Source of the DNA: Polytrichum commune
Lineage: Eukaryota > Streptophyta > Polytrichopsida > Polytrichales > Polytrichaceae
NCBI GenBank assembly: GCA_950295325.1
Contig: OX485806.1
Span: 15,064,001-15,128,000, forward strand
Direction: 5' to 3'
DNA length: 64,000 nt
In this document: positions 37,001-48,600 of the stretch, piece by piece
Position numbering within the stretch: position 1 is the stretch's first letter
How the letters are laid out: each line of letters starts with the position of its first letter
Position numbers and translations under genes: made by a program
The notes under the pieces: model-generated
Told to the model about the DNA's origin: nothing
Databases searched by the model: none
Seen by the model: the letters and a program-made list of their open reading frames with translations, nothing else

Positions 37001-38859
37001 TCTCAAACTTCCACATAGTAAGGAGGTCCAAGTCTAGACTAAGTTAATGAGAGTCAATGTGGGAGGTTGGAACTTGGAACTTGTGTGGCTTGACTTTGAA
37101 GACCTCCGTGGATTTCCGAGAACTTCAACCTAAAGTGTAGGAATAAAGTAAATTGTTGCCAACCTTTTCCAAGCCCTTTTGACCCCACTTTATGCCAATA
37201 AGATCGGCCATCGACCCGACCAATTGTGTCAACTGAAGGCATAACGTATCTTGATTGTTTATTAGGCATATTCAAAAATACTATATTCCGCCTTATTACT
37301 ATTATTATTCAAAGTGGGGCAAGTGTACATAAAAGAATATCAACCTCCATGTTGTCACTTGGGACTTGGGACTCTATGTGGACCGGCCATTAATATGCGG
37401 TCACCATTCTTAATTGGACATTAATATGTGGTCACCATTCTTAATCACTTATATTTGAGTGGTGGATGGCAAGGCTTGTACTTGAGAATGGACACCCAAA
37501 AGACATGTGTTACGATGAGCTTGGACCATATATATACTCAAAATAGAATCTTCAGTTTTGGTTCAATAGTTAAACACAGTTTGGGAGGTTCTATGTGATT
37601 GTTCAAAGAGAAAGAGGATCTCCATCACGACTTCTTATAGCTAGCATATCAACTTTGATTCTCAAATTGGAAATGACAATCTTTGTGATTGGCAAATTTT
37701 TATTTAACCCAAATGTGACAATTCCATATATTATCCAACAACTAAAGTTGTAGGCAAGGTGAATTATATTACTTCCAAAAAAGATACAAAGGTCTAAGTG
37801 TCCACAATAGCGCTACATATTCCCAAACAATACAAAAGTGAACCCCAAATGCCATGCATGTTTCTTTTACAAAACACCGTTTTGCATATCGAGGAGGTAG
37901 TATATAAAATTGGATGTAGGTCTGAGGAAGGGACCATTTGAATTCTTGAAGTTCTGAATAGGCCGAATGGCCAAAAAATGGTTTGTGGTCCAGGTTGGGT
38001 CTACACTTGGGCCAAGCCCCATGCTAGTCTTCCAAGATGACAATTCCACTCGGACTCCTAACACGAAAAATTTAGATGACACATGTATTCCTAGTTTCTA
38101 GGAGCATACATTTGACCACCTCTTTGAGGTAGGTGTAACATACTTCTAAGATAGCATGACACCTCACAATTTTAGACGCAGTCAACTTGATTAGTCATGC
38201 GATTCACATTGTTGAGTCTAAAAGTAACTGAATACAATCCCCCGCTATGGTCTCTCTTGAGTTTTATCGAGGAGCCATGCAAACTACCATTGCATTGTTT
38301 TCTGGAATCTTGCAACCCCCCCCCCCCAATGGCACTCCTGAATAACAAAGGAAGATCTACCATGTTGAGGTTGATATATGTGACAAATGAACTTCAACAT
38401 GCAACTGAAATCTCAAGGGCGTTATTAGATCTTAGACAAAACTTTGGCCCCACACTATATATGATTCAACACTTTTGCTTCGGCTCTCCGGAAGTTACCA
38501 TGCAAGTCGGTGGTGACCCGGTCGCTCAAAAGTCTTTGAGCCATATATATCCACGACATGCATTGATTGAGATCTCATGAATTGGAAAAATCGACACCCA
38601 ACTTTGATCCCACGATCCTATCTATTGGATTTATTAACACAACGTTGTGTTGTTAGTGTGGACTTGGACTCCCCCAAAGTCCAACTTCCCTAGTCTTGGC
38701 TAGTAAAAGTCTAACGTATAAATTTCACGATGAACATGCAAGCCTCCGAGATCACGGGTGAGTCATGGCTTCTTTGTAGTAGTTGTAGTGGGTGTGAATC
38801 TTGCACTTTAAGCGGGCCCTCACCGAGATCAAAGGGAAAGGGCCCTTGAAACAATGAGA
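37001..38859. other. Intergenic DNA, no gene recognised
   Basis: A 127-codon plus-strand frame at 38197-38580 spans a run of 12 C (38316-38327) and has no motif; I treat it as chance. Confidence 0.4.
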
Positions 38860-39310
38860 AGGAGGAGAACCAACCGTGAAAATAGCGTGATTCGCATTGA
38901 AGGCATGGTTTTAGAATCAGGAGATTATTTTTCCAAGATAGAAGAAGCAAAGGATTCGTGAAGAACGCAAGTTGTTTCATATTTTTGTTCTTTGTAAATA
39001 AATTTTTACAATTTCTTCAAAGTGGAAAGTTTGTCGAACCTCCTACTCGACTTACACTGAACATGGTAATGGTTATTTTCACACTGAACATCGCCTAAAC
39101 CAGTTGAATCATGAGTATAATTGAACTGTGATTGATGGTAGTCAAATATGACTAAATTTGGCTAAAGTGATTGTACGTGCATTTGGAGCTGCTAGCCTCG
39201 CAATTATTGGTTTCAGAAATGGCACCTCACTATTTTGACGGAAGTCTACTGCACGGGTAGAGGGTAGTTCGCCGGTTTGGGTATTTCTACCTTAGTTATT
39301 ATAGATGAAC
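38860..39310 (-). repeat. Dispersed repeat, inverted copy of the interrupted repeat at 55600-56640
   Basis: Read on the minus strand it contains AAGGTAGAAATACC, GTGCCATTTCTGAAACC, GGCGATGTTCAGTGTG, ACTTTCCACTTTGAA, ATATGAAACAACTTGC and TCAATGCGAATCAC in order. The same order occurs on the plus strand at 55638-55750 and 56310-56540, where a MITE has split it. Frames inside show no known domain. Confidence 0.65.
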
Positions 39311-40435
39311 CCGTCGAGTTTAGGGTTTAACCGATGGGATTCCAAGACTTCAAGAAACTTATAGATCATTTTAGAGGAATTTAGAGAATCTACCTCACGA
39401 TAATAAAGGAAAAATTGAAAGATGTCAACATGTAACCAATTGGACTTGGAATCACTAGGATCTCCAAACTTGCAATTGTCTTGAAAGATGTCCAAACTTG
39501 GTTGTAGCATGGGAATTAGAAATCCAATTTTGTAGTTGATGGGCCCTCAAGCTTATAAGTATAAAGTGGAAGTGGACCATGTTGAGGAACCGCCACATAT
39601 GTTACTGATGATCCATAATGGTAGGTAGTTTGGGACCTTGTCATGGTAATATGATATTTCTAGGAGATGTTGGTGATTTCATTATTTGTCACAACCCCTA
39701 GTTATGTGTTGGACCCACCTCGTTTTGATGGGTGTAATGCAATATCCGGTAGACCACAAAGCATTATCCACTTGGTGTCATATAGGGCATCAAGTTGATT
39801 TTCCATCCATTTCAGTTTGTTTGGTCCATCATGCCCTCAAGGTCTAGTGTAAAGTGACCCTGGACCGTCTTTGACTTCTCGACCAAGCACATAATTTGTA
39901 TATTATGGGACGAGGGTCCTCAAGCTCTACTTTGAAGTGGCCCTAAGGTGAAACTACAATCAATTGTTTTAAATTAACATGGGGATTATTGGTGCTATAA
40001 TATTTCCAATAAATAGTGTGGGCAACACTATAGACAAGGAATCCAACAATTAAAACATCAAGAATAGATTGCCTCTTTATCCATGAAAATTACCTTGGGT
40101 CAAAATAAAATTATGAATCTTTTAACTTCATTAATTCATCCATATGGGAACCATGGTAAAATAATATATACTGTACTTTTGGGTACCGTGATAATAAATA
40201 CACAAAATAATGTGGAATGTGGACATATTAGCGTGAGGCGTTGACCTAATTGCACACATATCAATGCAACTAAGTAGACTATGGGATTAGCATATGATAA
40301 ACTAGTCTTAAAGAATTCAACTAGAATGGAATAACCACAAACTTAAGAGAGATTTTTTTTTTAAAATTTTACAAGACCTCTTTTACCTTGGTTAAACTGA
40401 TTGTGGGCTCAACTCGAAAACAAAAGTCCAACTAT
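39311..40435. other. Intergenic DNA with a possible further member of the GGGCCACTT MITE group
   Basis: The phrases AAGCTTATAAGTATAAAGTG (39550) and CTTTGAAGTGGCCCTAAG (39930-39950) look like weak TIRs, but the element cannot be delimited with confidence. Confidence 0.35.
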
Positions 40436-40997
40436 GGGCCGGTTTACACCATGGACCATGAAGTCGGATAATGGAAGATGGTCTTTTTCATGATCCAACA
40501 TCATGGTATGATTTCTTAAAAAAACAATTTACAAAGCCTTTGGGCCCCTCACTAGGTGTAAACCAAATGTGGACCAAGAGGAACGACCATGCACCAAAAA
40601 TTGAATGCGCTAGTTTTTTTAATATATATCTAAAAAGGGCAGTTGTGAAGAATTTTTTTTTAAGATTGACCATTCTTTTGTCTTTGGTTGTCTTCATCAT
40701 TTCTTCCCCCAAAAAAAATTCATTAAAAAAATATTATAACATCATTTCTCTATCATGGGCTCTTGCCTTTTGTCTACAAGAGCACCTCTTTTGCCTCTCC
40801 CACCGCAAATCCCATTGGACCATGTCAGTGGATAATGTAGGCCTTAAAATGTGTCTTTTGGGGACCTCGAACTCCATGGTCACTCTGATATTTTTTCCTT
40901 GGTGTAAACCGAAGTGGTCTAAGGACAAGTTCAACAGCCAATCACAAATTTTACAGGGCCTTGGGACGACTTCATGGTCCATGGTGTAAACAACCCC
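40436..40997. mobile_element. 562-bp MITE with GGG...GTTTACACC ends, TAT duplication
   Basis: The left end GGGCCGGTTTACACCATGGA and the complement of the right end, GGGGTTGTTTACACCATGGA, match the family at 29936-30535. TAT flanks both sides (40433-40435 and 40998-41000). A 172-codon frame inside is a by-product of the repeat. Confidence 0.85.
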
Positions 40998-41480
40998 TAT
41001 GTAGCCCTTGCTTACGGTTTTCCAAATCTCTCATACTATCTGAAATAAACTATAGGTCATGATTTTGAGGAACTAGATTATATTCTCTGATCTTCAACCT
41101 CTATAATGGTCAATTTGTTCTTCCAAAGGTTTGAAATTTGAGTCAGTTTTTTTTTTTTGGAAATGTTCTGCGATTTCAACTAGATGGCTTGTCACTTGAG
41201 GAATCCGATTCTTTAGTCACCCCCCCCAAAATGGAGAAGTTCTCAGAAAGTCACCACCCCCATGGCAGGGGATAGTTGGTTTGGAGTAGATTTTTTGGGG
41301 CAAATGCAGCTTGAGTATCAAGGAAAATGTGCAACAATTCTGGAGATGACGAAGTTGGAGAAGTTGAATTGGTCGGCAGCTTGAATTCCTCATAAACCTT
41401 GTGGTCGCTATCGGCACCGGACTCATTCATCAGTCATCGCCACCTCCCAGTCTGGCAGATAGTTCAACTTTGCATGGAAT

Positions 41481-42215
41481 CCTGCTGTTGTGGCAATTTA
41501 TATTCTTCAAAGTGTTTGGAGTTCAAGTAAGGATCAGGTATGCAATATACAGCCGTTCTTCGTTGGAGGCCCAGAGGTAGATTGGGAATGTTTGGATTTT
41601 TCTGCAGCTGTGGATATCTGTTATCAAAAGCTTCTGGAGTCCAGGTAACTGGGATCAGACAAAGCTATATTTGTTGTTGGAGGGGTTTTGAAGGAGAGTC
41701 TGGAGATTCTGTTGGTGATGTGAAGAATTTTCATTGAGGTTGTGGAGATTGGAATGACATGATCACGCGTAGCACCTGTTTGTTGTTGGAAAGATCTCAG
41801 AGAGCCTTTTGGAGCTAAAATGCTACCATAGATCACTTGAACTAGTTGCCTAGTTTGTGGATCAGTTTGCATCGATGGTAGCTGCTTAATTATATTGTTG
41901 TTGGAGATAGTTTGAAGAATAGGCTTGGGAGTGTTAGGTTCATCGCAGCTGTGGAAAATTGTTTTTAAAAGTTTCTGGAATCCAGGTAACCTGGATCAGA
42001 CGCAGCTAAATTTGTCGTTAGAGGAATATTGAAGGGAAGTCTGCCAGAGACTCCGTTGGTGCGTTGAAGAATTTTGATGAGGTTGTGGAGATTGATATGT
42101 CATCACGTGTAGCAGGTGTTGTTCTTGGAAAGATTTGAGAGAGCTATTTGGAGCTCAAATGTTAGTAGTTGCCCAGTTGTGGCCCAATTTGCATCGACTG
42201 ATAGCTCGCTCTTGT
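41481..42215 (+). repeat. Tandem repeat in the leader region of the second phytocyanin gene
   Basis: A unit of about 340 bp (CAGCTGTGGA, TCTGGAGTCCAGGTAACTGG, ATCAGAC, TTTGTTGTTGGAGG, GAAGAATTTT, GAGGTTGTGGAGATTG, ATCACGYGTAGCA) occurs at about 41605-41930 and 41945-42215, with a shorter diverged start at 41481-41580. Each unit carries a CCAG|GTAAC donor-like site (41644|41645 and 41985|41986). An acceptor-like TTGGTGCAG ends at 42223. Confidence 0.75.
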
Positions 42216-42256
42216 TGGTGCAGGGATTTGGGAAAGAGTTCGGTGTGTAGTGGTGG

Positions 42257-43541
42257 ATGAAAATGGGCGACCAGGGAAGAAGCAGTGCTTATATTTGTGC
42301 AGCAATGGTGATGCTGGCGTTGTTGATGAGCATGGCGGTTGCAGTGCAAGCTACAACTCATATTGTGGGAACGTCGACGAATGAGTGGGAAGTGCCAGGG
42401 CAGGGGAATTCCTTAAACTCCTCCTACTATCAGGATTGGGCCAGTTCGCAGTCATTTGCTGCCGGAGACATCCTCAGTAAGTACTTGATCTTCATGTTCT
42501 AGGTCATCCTGTCCATTGGAGGTGGTTGGAGCTAGATTCTATCCCAATCACCCGGCTCACTTTGTCTTTTAAGACAGAGAGTATCAGAGATCGATGGAAA
42601 TTGGCTATCATCAAAATATCATGTGAGTGCTACGGTGATGTTGATGCATAGTAAAAACATCAGTATAAACATTGCGTATACCTATCGATTGAATGATCCA
42701 CAGTGCTTGTAACCATCGTAATTGAAGGTTTAAGCGATCTCGGAATAGTAAACGACCGTGACATGAATTCCTCTGCAACCTGCAGACAAAAGGCCATAGA
42801 TGATGAGTATTGAGTGGGTAGCTCAATTGCAGAAATTGGCCACCCATTTTTGTGAGATTTTTGAAAAAATTGACATGGTTAGGTTGAGAATATCGGCACT
42901 TTTGCAAATTTCTTGCTCGTTAGATCCTCCCTGCCCGGGAGGGCTTAGAGTTTACTGGTAATCTGGTCTGGCAGTGATCGGCCTCTTGCAAAGGAATGGT
43001 ATACGCTGACATGAAGTTCTTCACGACCTGCAGCCTCCAAGCCATAGATGATGAGTAGTGAGTGGGTTAGCTCCATGGCAAAAATTGGACACCGCTTTTG
43101 TGTGAACTTTGGAGGAAATTGACAGGGGTAGGTTGAGGATATGAACAATTGACACATCTGATGCGAATTATTTGCTGTAATGTTTTCGCAGTCTTCACAT
43201 ACAGCAATTCGACGCATGATGTGCTGCAAGTGACCTCGACCAATTATGATAGCTGCACCACCACCAGCCCCATCAAGACTTACAACTCCGGCAACGACTC
43301 CATCAGCATCACCGCGGGTACAACCTACTTCATCTGCGGCACGCCCACACACTGCCCATCGGGCCAGAAAGTCGCCATCACGACCACAAATTCTACAGCT
43401 ACAAATTCCACTTCTTCCTCACCTCCTCCACCTTCTCCACCTCCTCCCAGTGGTAGTGCCGCTTTCCGACATGGCACCACTTATACTCCCCCTGCTTTCG
43501 CAGCCATCGTCTTTGCTTTGCTCTCCGCGCTTGCTTCGTAG
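42257..43541 (+). CDS. Stellacyanin-type phytocyanin, GPI-anchored (2 exons)
   Basis: Exons are 42257-42476 and 43192-43541, joined at A|GTAAGT and TTTTCGCAG|TC, giving 189 aa. The intron is phase 1 at the same codon as in the other two genes. Residues 1-32 form a signal peptide with a hydrophobic core. The copper domain spans about 35-137 with His82 (THDV), Cys122, His127 (THC) and Gln132 (GQK). Cys95-Cys128 is the expected disulfide. A NST- and Pro-rich stretch (about 140-160) is a likely arabinogalactan-type linker, and the last 20 residues are hydrophobic, as in GPI signals. The product should sit on the outer face of the plasma membrane. A second Met at 42263 starts MGDQGRSS, closely matching the first gene, and may be the true start. 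Its leader, intron and 3' flank all contain tandem duplications. Confidence 0.9.
42660..43170 (+). repeat. Two-unit tandem repeat in intron of the second phytocyanin gene
   Basis: The block GACATGAATTCCTC-like sequence, CTGCAGACAA, CCATAGATGATGAGTA, GAGTGGGTAGCTC, AAATTGGCCACC and GGTTGAGAATAT occurs at about 42760-42890 and again 249 bp later at 43005-43145. The second copy ends about 50 bp before the exon 2 acceptor. Confidence 0.75.
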
Positions 43542-43599
43542 AGTCACACCATAGTACCCGTTTGCAAGGCATTGGAGAAAGGAATCCATTTTCAAGCAT

Positions 43600-45040
43600 G
43601 AAAAATGATGTATAGCTAATGGTTAGGGTTTGGGGTTTGGGTAGAGTCTCATAAGATCCAAATTGCCATTTGTGCAGCTCTACATTGATAGGGAGCCGCA
43701 GATTCTTGTGTGTGTGTTGTTGAATGAGATTGTGGTTACTGCAGCGGAACTTTGGATGCTGATCGTTTGCAAATCGTAGGTTGTGCAGAATCATCGCAGT
43801 TTGGTTCTTGCATCTATACAAATTTCCAGAGCTTTTTTTTCCAACTAATCCACTCACTTGTAGGAGATGAACTACTCTCCATTTTGATCGTTGTTGTATT
43901 AAGATGCCTAATTGTGATGCACGGACGTTGATGTATAGTGATGCCTACTGGTTAGGTTTTGGGGTTTTGGTAGAGGCTCGATCGTTCCTAAGATCCAATT
44001 GTCGTTTATGCAGCTCCACATGGATAGGGAGCCGCAGATTCTAGTATTGTGTGTTTATTGTGTGTTGTTGAATGATATTATTGTGGATACAGCGGACCTT
44101 TGGATGCTGATCGTTTCTAAATCCCAGATTGTGCAGAATCGTAGTTTGGTTCTTGCATCTATACGAATTTGCAGAGCTTGTCTGTTTGAAGCTTAGTTTT
44201 TCGACTAATCTACTAAATTGCAGATGATGACGTTCTCTCGAGTGTCAGGTCGATCGTCGACCGTCGGTTAACCCTTAAATGCCAATTTCCTTTGCAAATC
44301 TATGAAGTATTGCCATTTATATAGCTCCACATGGTTAGCAAGCCGGAGGTCCTAGTGTGAATAGGTGCGTCACCTTGTTGAATGAGATTGTGGCTGCAGC
44401 TATGAAAATTGGAAGCTGATCGCTTGCAAATCTTAGTTCTGGACGTTGTGCAGGATTGCAGTTTCATTCTTGCATTCATGCAAATTTCCAGAGCCGCTTA
44501 TTTGAAGCCTTATTTTTCGCCTAATCCACTGACATGTAGAAGATGAAATACTCTCCATTTTGAATATCAGGTCGATCGTCGACTGTCGGCTAACCATAAA
44601 ATGCCAAATTCCTTTGGAAATCTCCGAAGTATTACCATTCATGTAGCTCCACATGGATAGCAAGCCGGAGGTTCTAGTATGAATACCTGCATCACCTTGT
44701 TGGATGAGATTGTGGCTGCAGCTGTGAAATTTGGAAGCTGTTCGTTTGCAACTTGTAGAAGATGAAGTACTCTCCATTCTGAATGTCAGGTCGGTTGTCA
44801 ATCTTCGATTAACCGCACACGCCGATTTCCTCGGGAGCTTTGCAACGCATTGCCATTTATGTAGCTCCACCATGTAGCTGCGTCCCCTTGTTGAGCGAGA
44901 TTGTAGCCACTCCAGCTGTGAAACTCGGAAGCTGATCATTTGCAAATCTTTAGGTGGTTTCCAAGTTCTGCACAATAATCGTAGTTCCTTGCTTCGCATC
45001 TAAATTGTACAAATTTCCAGAGCTTGTTTGACTCAAGGCG
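43600..45040 (+). repeat. Five-unit tandem array downstream of the second phytocyanin gene
   Basis: Units share TAGCTCCACATGGATAG, GAGCCGCAGATTCTAGT-like sequence, TTGTTGAATGAGATTGTGG, GGATGCTGATCGTTTGCAAA and CAAATTTCCAGAGCTT. The GCTGATCG anchor falls near 43756, 44103, 44414, 44733 and 44928, so periods are 347, 311, 319 and 195 bp. The array starts within about 60 bp of the stop codon, so the first unit is probably part of the 3' UTR. Predicted frames on either strand are artefacts of the repeats. Confidence 0.8.
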
Positions 45041-45285
45041 GTTTCCTACTAAATGCACGAACCCTAAACTCCGGAACGCCAATGGCCTTCGGAAATTTCC
45101 ACTGAAATGGCGTTTATCGCGAAAACCCATGCAAATCAATTCCTCCTCGACCTTTGTGCCTGCGTCGTTGTCGCGGATGGTGTACCACCGGCGTTCAGCG
45201 GCGATTAATCGATGCAAACACTGTAGTAGTACTTCTCGTCACTAAAAAAAGTGTGTTGCCAAATCATCATGCCGAAGACGTGCAA

Positions 45286-45296
45286 TATAAAAAACT
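45286..45296 (+). promoter_or_regulatory. Possible TATA box of the third phytocyanin gene
   Basis: TATAAAAAAC lies 365 bp upstream of the start codon and beyond the end of the preceding array. Support is motif and position only. Confidence 0.3.
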
Positions 45297-45650
45297 TCCA
45301 CGGCGTTGAAACCTGACATCGAGCGTCCAGCATCATCCATGCCTTAATATGCGCAAAGCATCCACCCGTACTACGCACCCCTGATTCACTCTCTGCTGTC
45401 TGTGATGGTCAATGCACGGCTCACAAAAGTCGTCACATGAGGAGCTTAGCTTCATTATTCCAAGTCAAGCTGGCTTCAGTGAGGACAAAACTGTATGCAT
45501 TATCAAAACCCTACTTATGATGGAGAAATCCATTAACTCCATGCTTCCCTCCACCATCACCTCTGCAAAAATTCAGACAAGAAGGTCTACCGATCGCCAT
45601 TCGTTTGCCGTTGTTGGAGGTGATCATTGCAGCATTTTCCAGTAGCAAAG

Positions 45651-48600
45651 ATGGCTCGGGGAAGTAGTGGATGTTCAATGGCCATGGCGATGGCGGTGGT
45701 CATGGTTCTGGCCATGGCCATGGCCGTGAACGCCTCCACGGTGCATATGGTTGGCGGTTCAAATAAATGGAACACCCCGAGTGTAAACAACCTTCCGACC
45801 GATTACTTGCAGACTTGGGCCAACAATCAGACATTCGTCACCGGTGACATTTTGAGTATGTTATATCTATCCATTTCTCTTGACCACCAACTTCATCGTC
45901 CATGCTGCTTCGCTAATTTTTTGCAGATGGAAGTTTGCGGTGAAGCAAATGACAACAAAATATCCGCCGGAATCGTAAAAGACGACTGGGATCAATGAGA
46001 GGGTTGCCATTTTTGTGTCATTTTGTGAGGTGTTGGTGCATCGATATGTCCTTGATCTCAATGTCGATGTCGATGTCAGTTCGTTTCGTTTCTTCAAACC
46101 TGACCTGAGCACACCAGACGCCGATCGTTTACTTCTCTTTGATCTTCGGCATCTTGTCATACTTTTTGCAACATCATGTCAGAAGTCGGTGGTGATGTTT
46201 TGAGGCATTACATGCGAAAATTTCAGGAATTTCGTTAGAGTTATCCTTCAGTTCAATGGGACTTTCTGTGAGGAGTGAGCCTGACTTTCCATGCAGGCCG
46301 GGTGCCCACCAGATTCTAGTGGGAATAAACACAAATGTAGATGGAATATGGTAGGGCGGTGTTTCTATGTGCCAACCAACTATTACTATTTCAAGTGTTT
46401 AATATTTGTGTGGTCAACCGTAATTATTGCTATTTCAAGTGTTTAGCGGGGTGCACGGAAGTCTAGCGGTCCAAGGCCACGGCCCTTCACATTCTAGTAG
46501 GCCACCAGAATGTGGTTGGTTAGTTGCTTTGGTTTATCTACACGAGAAACACTTCCGGGCCCACTATTATCTAGAATCTAGTGGGCGATCTGCCTACATG
46601 GAATTGACCCTTAGTCCCTTATGATTTCTCCACATGGTTGTTTTGCATACAAATATCAATGTTTTCTTTCCACTTCCGTTTCATGCTTGGAGGTAGTGTT
46701 TGAATTTGAATGATTCAAGAGCAAACCCATTTTAGTGCACCTTGGCATGTTAGAGTAAGCTCAACCCTTAGTGAACTCGTATAAAATGTTCTTTGTTCAA
46801 ACCTCCACGTTATTAAGCTTTGAGTACGCATGGACCGAAAACTTATCAAACATAGAAGGTGTTGTATGCAAAACAACCAACTCCGTCCAAATAAGAGCTT
46901 TACTAAGTTAGAGGACAATGACTCTATTGTTTTGGATCAATATTTGTGGTCTGTCGGCATCTACATATTGAAACATTAACAGTTTACTTAAGAGTCCGAT
47001 TAAGATGTTGTGCCAACCATTACTATTAAGATTATTTAATTTAATATGCAAGACAATAATGGTCCAAAAGCGTCAAGTCTTTTGAATTTGGTTCCTGAAA
47101 ACAACACCATCACTTACACCATGTCAACTATCTAGAGTTTCAGTGTCTTTAAGCTTGTTATTGTTGCACTAACTCAAGTTACAAAAGACCTTGAAAGTTT
47201 GTCACCTCTAGGCTTTATCGTCCCAAGTTGTAGGATAGAGATATATATATGAATGCCGCTTCTTAAAGGAGCAAGCATGAACAAAAAGCCTCTTCATTCA
47301 TAGGCATGCTCTTTTTGGAGTGGGCTCCATCCTATGTAGCATATAAAGAACCAAATAAAGAAAACCCAATAGAGCAAAGAAACTAGTGTGTAAGGAGGGT
47401 GGATGGGTTTTTAGTAAGAAGAACTCAAAGGGGTGGTAAAATGTACGACATGTGAGCACCCCATAAGTGCATGGGTGAATTGGTGAGGTTCAAGGTTTGA
47501 TTTGGTGATGGTCCGGGTTCAGTATATAGGCCCTTGAGTAGAGCTAGTGTACGTAGAAAAACGCTCGTCCCATAATTTGAGTTGAGAGACAAGTGAGAGA
47601 GAGACTTACCAGCTATTCCATAGTACCACCAAAAACTTCATTTGCTTGACTCGTTAGGTTGGGTTGTCATCATAGATATGACCTTAATGTTTGGATAATG
47701 GACTGGTTAGCCTCGAAGGGCTAGGAAGTTTGAGCATGTTCCAAGACATGACAATCGCGCATTTCCTCGTTCGTGAATAGACATCAAGTTTATTGATGGA
47801 TCACTTATTGACACGTTTAAAAGATAAAAGATCATAGCATCTTTCTAAGTGATGTAGTGGGATTTCTCCCTAGATTAGCATCTTGGAGAGTATACACTCA
47901 GTGAGATTCAGTTGGACAAGGTATTTAAGTTGAATTTTGGTAGATGGAAGAAGACTGGTAGGAATGAGGAGTGCACTTAAGGAGAGCTTGGCATTCATTG
48001 TGTGTAATCAAGGACCTTCATACTTGGATTTCTTTTTGAAGCTAGAATAGAAAGGGAATCATCCTTACACATGCTTGTGAATGGATGATTCCCATTGTAG
48101 TAGAGTGCCTTCTACGTGTCTTTCATATCTTTGGCCCAAACATTTCCAGCATACTTAATAAGGCCCTGCCACATAGTTTGTTGAAAATGTTTCTCATCCC
48201 ATTTAATTTTGTTGAAAGCACGTTGAAAGTCAGGTCATTTTTTCAAGCCAGATAGCCGAGGTTCAAGCCAAGGTCTTGATAACTACAACACTCAGTGGGA
48301 TGCGAACAATCTCCTCTACTCTCAATCGAACTCCAAAATCCCTTGGAGTGTCAAGAGTCACTGTGTATTGGCTAAGTTTATCATGCTTGGGATTAGTTTT
48401 ACCAGTCATGAACTTCTACGTTTTTTGGTTGGTGACAACGTAAAAACGTTCATTTGTTTTGCTATGATTAACCGTAACATGGTTGTTGGGTAACTTTTGT
48501 AACGTATGCTAGTGTTATTATTCAATTGCTTTTCTTGATCGGACACCTATATTTGATTAGTGTGTGGTTCGGTGAAGATCAAAGAACAAACATTGGAAAG

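Noticed and set aside
40471-40989. 172-codon open frame
   Set aside because: It lies entirely within a MITE bounded by TIRs and TAT duplications, and the related MITE at 29936-30535 does not preserve it.
43399-45217. Several minus-strand open frames of 93-188 codons
   Set aside because: They run antisense to exon 2 of the second gene or across its 3' tandem array, and their protein sequences repeat with the array.
45926-45998. Possible alternative exon after TTTTTGCAG in the third phytocyanin gene
   Set aside because: The 23-codon product has no similarity to phytocyanins. The intron phase and protein alignment point to 50198 instead.
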